From Elusimicrobiota bacterium (GTDB lineage Bacteria; Elusimicrobiota; Elusimicrobia; Elusimicrobiales; UBA9959): a stretch of 9,603 nucleotides of DNA. How positions within the stretch are numbered: position 1 is the stretch's first letter; every line of letters starts with the position of its first letter. The stretch covers positions 3,265-12,867 of the forward strand of contig JAKLEK010000025.1 in NCBI GenBank assembly GCA_022703115.1, written 5' to 3'. The notes beneath the pieces were generated by a model that worked only from the letters and a program-made list of their open reading frames with translations, ran no database searches and was not told where the DNA came from. Positions 7,600 through 9,603 of this stretch are shown here, piece by piece. A program made the position numbers and the translations under genes.

Positions 7600-7635
7600 A
7601 TACTTGATTTTAATAAGCGAGTTGACGCAAGTCAA
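7600..7635 (-). promoter_or_regulatory. sigma70-type promoter of the amidase gene
   Basis: On the minus strand a -35 TTGACT (7635-7630) and a -10 TAAAAT (7612-7607) are separated by exactly 17 bases. The start point would be near 7600, giving a leader of about 35 bases. The -35 box is one arm of the inverted repeat at 7622-7635, so a protein binding that repeat would block it. Confidence 0.65.
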
Positions 7636-7677
7636 GGACCGATGGTCCCAGACATGAATAGGACTATAGGCCTATAG
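7622..7677. repeat. three consecutive inverted repeats in the divergent promoter region
   Basis: Three short palindromic elements follow one another: TTGAC-GCAA-GTCAA (7622-7635), GGACC-GAT-GGTCC (7636-7648) and the perfect 14-bp palindrome CTATAGGCCTATAG (7664-7677). They lie between the two divergent start points, the first on the -35 of the amidase promoter and the last about 40 bases upstream of the -35 of the promoter facing the other way. They are candidate operators for a dimeric regulator. No regulator gene is in the window. Confidence 0.5.
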
Positions 7678-7716
7678 CCCCGCCTGGAACCGGAAATAAC
7701 ACGCGGCAGTTTTCGG

Positions 7717-7752
7717 TTGACAGAAGCGGCCGGCATTGTGATAATATCTATG
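7717..7752 (+). promoter_or_regulatory. sigma70-type promoter with extended -10 for the unknown membrane protein gene
   Basis: A perfect -35 TTGACA (7717-7722), a 17-base spacer and a -10 GATAAT (7740-7745) preceded by TGT (extended -10) make this the best promoter in the window. The predicted start point is about 7750-7753. This coincides with an out-of-frame ATG at 7750. Confidence 0.78.
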
Positions 7753-7785
7753 GAAAGAGGCGCGCGGGACGGGAGTCATCTGTAA
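7750..7785 (+). other. possible 11-codon leader ORF upstream of the unknown gene
   Basis: ATG at 7750 opens a reading frame of 11 codons ending in TAA at 7783-7785, five bases before the ATG at 7791 and in a different frame. The ATG falls at or near the predicted transcription start, so it could be translated as a leaderless message. The downstream gene lacks a well-placed Shine-Dalgarno, so coupling to this ORF is conceivable. It could equally be chance. Confidence 0.25.
7771..7775 (+). promoter_or_regulatory. distant Shine-Dalgarno-like GGGAG before the 7791 start
   Basis: The only purine-rich candidate upstream of the ATG at 7791 is GGGAG at 7771-7775, 15 bases away, which is longer than usual. 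The bases immediately before the ATG are A/T-rich (TGTAAATTTT), which may help by keeping the site unstructured. No alternative in-frame start lies just upstream. Confidence 0.35.
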
Positions 7786-7790
7786 ATTTT

Positions 7791-8687
7791 ATGAAAAACA
7801 ACATAAAGCTCTTTATCTGGTTCTGTTTCGTCCTTATCACCTGCGGGATGCTGGCCTGGCCGGTGGCTAAGTGGATGAAAAAAGGCAAACCGCAGGAGAT
7901 ATTCGTCACGCCGGAAACGGTCAAGGCGTTCGACAGCGGCCAGGACGACTCCGCGCCGGCCGCGGGACCGGAGAATACCCTGAAACCCATTGATACGGCC
8001 CTGACCAGGGACCTCGCCGGCGCCGGCGAGCGCCGGCAGCCGACGCAGAGCAACGTCATGCCCTCCTTCGCCTCCCTGCGCGAAAGGCAGACCGCCGCGG
8101 AGCGAGAAACGGAAAAGACGGAAGACGCCTCGGAAGGATATTTCCGCGACCGGACTTCGGGGGCCAAGCGCGAAAAGGAGTTCATTCGCAAACACGCCAG
8201 GGAGATACGCAAGTATCAGGACCAGCTTGGCAAGATCGGCCAGAAGCACTGGAAGAAGTCCGCTGCCCTGCGCAGGATGGACGCCGATTTCGCCAAGATG
8301 GACCGCTACATGGCCCTTAACAGGCAGTACGCGAAGGACCGCAACGCTTTCAACTGGGCCCGCGGAGTTCTGGCGCTTCCGGAAGTGCGCGCCGCCGTGA
8401 TACGCTACAGCTCCGATCCGGAAGCCGTGCAGGCTTTAGTCGAGGTCGGGCTGGAAGCGGCGAAGACCGCCCCTCCGCCCCAGGCGCTGCTGAGCGAGCT
8501 GCAGCATTTCATGTCCTCCGACGAGAAAACCTCCAGGCAGGTCAACGACGTGCTCGTCCAGTCGATAGGGAACGCGATGGGCACTCTGGCGGCCATACCG
8601 GCCCAGAAGCTGGCCCCTCTGCAGAAGCTCGGCGGGAAGATAATGGGGACCGATCTCGCGAAATCGATGGGCGGCTACCAGCCCTGA
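7791..8687 (+). CDS. membrane-anchored protein of unknown function with coiled-coil-like middle region
   Basis: I do not recognise a family for this 298-residue protein. One hydrophobic segment (about residues 7-24) follows a short basic N-terminus, and a second basic cluster (Lys27 to Lys33) comes right after it, so orientation is ambiguous; an uncleaved anchor with the rest outside the inner membrane is my best guess. Residues about 36-95 are Pro/Ala/Asp-rich and probably disordered. About 96-185 is strongly charged (many Arg, Lys, Glu) and likely a long helix or coiled coil. The rest (about 186-298) consists of moderately hydrophobic helices with Ala/Leu-rich stretches and a Gly-containing tail. 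LITC (15-18) is a poor lipobox because Thr sits at -1. The gene has its own strong promoter, codon use like its neighbours, and a convergent neighbour only 24 bases downstream. A scaffold or envelope-associated role is possible but not shown. Confidence 0.8.
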   Translation: MKNNIKLFIWFCFVLITCGMLAWPVAKWMKKGKPQEIFVTPETVKAFDSGQDDSAPAAGPENTLKPIDTALTRDLAGAGERRQPTQSNVMPSFASLRERQTAAERETEKTEDASEGYFRDRTSGAKREKEFIRKHAREIRKYQDQLGKIGQKHWKKSAALRRMDADFAKMDRYMALNRQYAKDRNAFNWARGVLALPEVRAAVIRYSSDPEAVQALVEVGLEAAKTAPPPQALLSELQHFMSSDEKTSRQVNDVLVQSIGNAMGTLAAIPAQKLAPLQKLGGKIMGTDLAKSMGGYQP

Positions 8688-8703
8688 CGGGCGGCTCCGC
8701 CCG
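8688..8703. terminator. weak GC hairpin between convergent genes
   Basis: CGGGCGG (8688-8694) can pair with CCGCCCG (8697-8703) in the 24-base gap between the unknown gene and the transglutaminase-like gene. There is no T-run on either side, so termination by this element alone is doubtful. Confidence 0.35.
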
Positions 8704-8711
8704 CCGCGCGT

Positions 8712-9603
8712 TCACTTAACGCCGGCGTATTCCACCTTCATGTCGTAGTCCCACTTGTCGAAATACAGGTTACCGCCGCGCCATTCCACTTCCCCGCGCT
8801 GGAAGTCTACGGTCTCGCTCCTCGGGTAGATCTTCGCCGGGTACAGCGGGACGGAATAATCGTCGTTGACGATCAGGTGATAGGGGTCCGTGCCCCCGAG
8901 GTAAAAAAACTTTTCCCGGTCGTTCCCGCCGGCCTTCAGCACTCCGAAGGACTGGTCCATCGGGACCCAGCCGTAGCCTTCCAGGTAGATCTCGCTCCAG
9001 TCGTGCAGGTTGACCTTGCCCGGGTGCAGCATCCAGCCGCTCTGCCACTTGGCCGGGATGCCGTTGTACCTGGCGAGGGTGATGAAGACCAGAGTCTGGA
9101 TGCCGCAGTCTCCGTGCCGGTTGGACAGGCCGTAATCCGGGATATTGTCTATGGTCGAATATTCGCGCGCGCCCGCCCATGGTATGTTCTCCGACACCCA
9201 GGCGAAGATCTTCCGCGCGGCCAGATAGGGGTTCTTCTCTCCGCCGACTATCTTTTCGGAAAGTTCCCTGACCCTGTCCGTGAAGACTATGTGGGGGGGG
9301 CGTTCGGCGGTGTAAGCACGGAACAGTTCGGAGTCCCTGTCGTAGGCTCCGACCGACTCAGGGAGTATCTCCCGGGTCTCGCCGTAGTTGGTGACTTCGA
9401 AGGCGGCGTTGAAAACGGTCGGCAGGCCTTTCCGGGCCTGTTTTTCCATGTACAGGCTGCGCTGCGGGCGGTCTTCGCCGGCGGCGATATAGGGGCCGTC
9501 GGCGCGCAGGAGCTTGAGGGCGGTCTGACGCGCGCGGCCTTCCCGGGGGTAAGGCAGCCAGGCGCGGACCGTTTCCCCGTCGGGCACGGCGTCGGGCGCG
9601 ACG
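8712..9603 (-). CDS. transglutaminase-like superfamily protein (partial, 5' end outside window)
   Basis: The frame stays open to the right edge, so the N-terminus is missing. A GTG at 9587 is an internal codon rather than a credible start: coding-like sequence continues upstream and the N-terminal β-domain (ending in VRAWLPYPRE) is cut off. With numbering from that GTG, the papain-like triad is intact: Cys161 in HGDCGIQ, His195 in NLHDWSE and Asp211 in PMDQSFG. Upstream blocks such as YTAERPPHIVFTD (92-104) and KIFAWVSENIPW (126-137), and the C-terminal FQRGEVEWRGGNLYFDKWDY stretch, match a family of secreted transglutaminase-domain proteins common in Bacteroidetes. Its biochemical role is not settled: peptide cross-linking, deamidation and proteolysis are all possible for this fold. 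A signal peptide is expected but outside the window. A run of eight G (9293-9300) lies within the gene. The stop is 24 bases from the convergent unknown gene. Confidence 0.9.
   Translation of the reverse strand, partial: VAPDAVPDGETVRAWLPYPREGRARQTALKLLRADGPYIAAGEDRPQRSLYMEKQARKGLPTVFNAAFEVTNYGETREILPESVGAYDRDSELFRAYTAERPPHIVFTDRVRELSEKIVGGEKNPYLAARKIFAWVSENIPWAGAREYSTIDNIPDYGLSNRHGDCGIQTLVFITLARYNGIPAKWQSGWMLHPGKVNLHDWSEIYLEGYGWVPMDQSFGVLKAGGNDREKFFYLGGTDPYHLIVNDDYSVPLYPAKIYPRSETVDFQRGEVEWRGGNLYFDKWDYDMKVEYAGVK

Noticed and set aside
7403..7657. Plus-strand ORF (84 codons) spanning the amidase 5' end and the promoter region
   Set aside because: It overlaps the amidase gene antisense and runs through two regulatory elements; no recognisable protein features.
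7833..7844. Possible lipobox LITC in the unknown membrane protein
   Set aside because: Thr at the -1 position is rare in lipoprotein signals and the segment fits an ordinary membrane anchor.
8015..8028. 14-bp GC palindrome CGCCGGCGCCGGCG
   Set aside because: It lies inside a coding region in an Ala/Gly stretch and is easily explained by high GC codons.
8712..9587. GTG at 9587 as the start of the transglutaminase-like gene
   Set aside because: The reading frame continues to the window edge with plausible coding sequence, and the N-terminal β-domain would be truncated; the real start is outside the window.
1..9603. Search by eye for tRNA, rRNA, CRISPR repeats, insertion sequences, toxin-antitoxin or phage genes
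   Set aside because: No cloverleaf, spaced direct repeats, transposase motifs, terminal inverted repeats or small paired ORFs were found; gaps between genes are too short to hide them, apart from 7566-7790, which is described as regulatory.

Overview
The window is a gene-dense, GC-rich bacterial chromosome segment that is almost entirely coding. It suggests a Gram-negative (diderm) organism: there is a TolC-type outer-membrane channel with an RND inner-membrane pump, and three further genes encode exported enzymes or enzymes of usually exported families. Isoleucine is encoded mainly by ATC and ATA while ATT is scarce, which is unusual at this base composition. I lean weakly towards Elusimicrobiota or another under-sampled diderm phylum, but nothing in the window (no rRNA, no phylogenetic marker) fixes the taxonomy.

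Layout: (1) 1-744 (+), 3' part of an M14 zinc carboxypeptidase, open at the left edge. (2) 762-798, a strong bidirectional terminator. (3) 807-1688 (-), a secreted endonuclease I family nuclease with a TTG start. (4) 1689-1766, a divergent promoter region built on a palindromic AT core. (5) 1767-3014 and 3011-6157 (+), a two-gene operon for a TolC-like channel and an AcrB-like RND permease that overlap by ATGA; no periplasmic adaptor gene lies with them. (6) 6174-6205, a hairpin between convergent genes. (7) 6228-7565 (-), a secreted cell-wall enzyme with an N-terminal lysozyme-like domain and a C-terminal amidase_2/PGRP domain. (8) 7566-7790, a 225-base divergent regulatory region with two good sigma70-type promoters, three consecutive inverted repeats and a possible 11-codon leader ORF. 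(9) 7791-8687 (+), an unrecognised membrane-anchored protein. (10) 8712-9603 (-), most of a transglutaminase-like cysteine-protease-fold protein, open at the right edge.

The transcription units alternate in strand (+, -, ++, -, +, -), with a hairpin at each convergent junction and a short promoter region at each divergent one. Apart from the efflux pair, each gene appears to be its own transcription unit. The common theme is the cell envelope and extracellular space: peptide, nucleic acid and peptidoglycan hydrolysis plus export. I see no mobile element, CRISPR array, tRNA, rRNA or defence system, and no convincing multi-gene novel system. The items most worth a second look are the regulatory region at 7566-7790 with the unknown gene it drives, the two-domain cell-wall enzyme, the calcium-loop-like motif in the nuclease, and the adaptor-less efflux operon.
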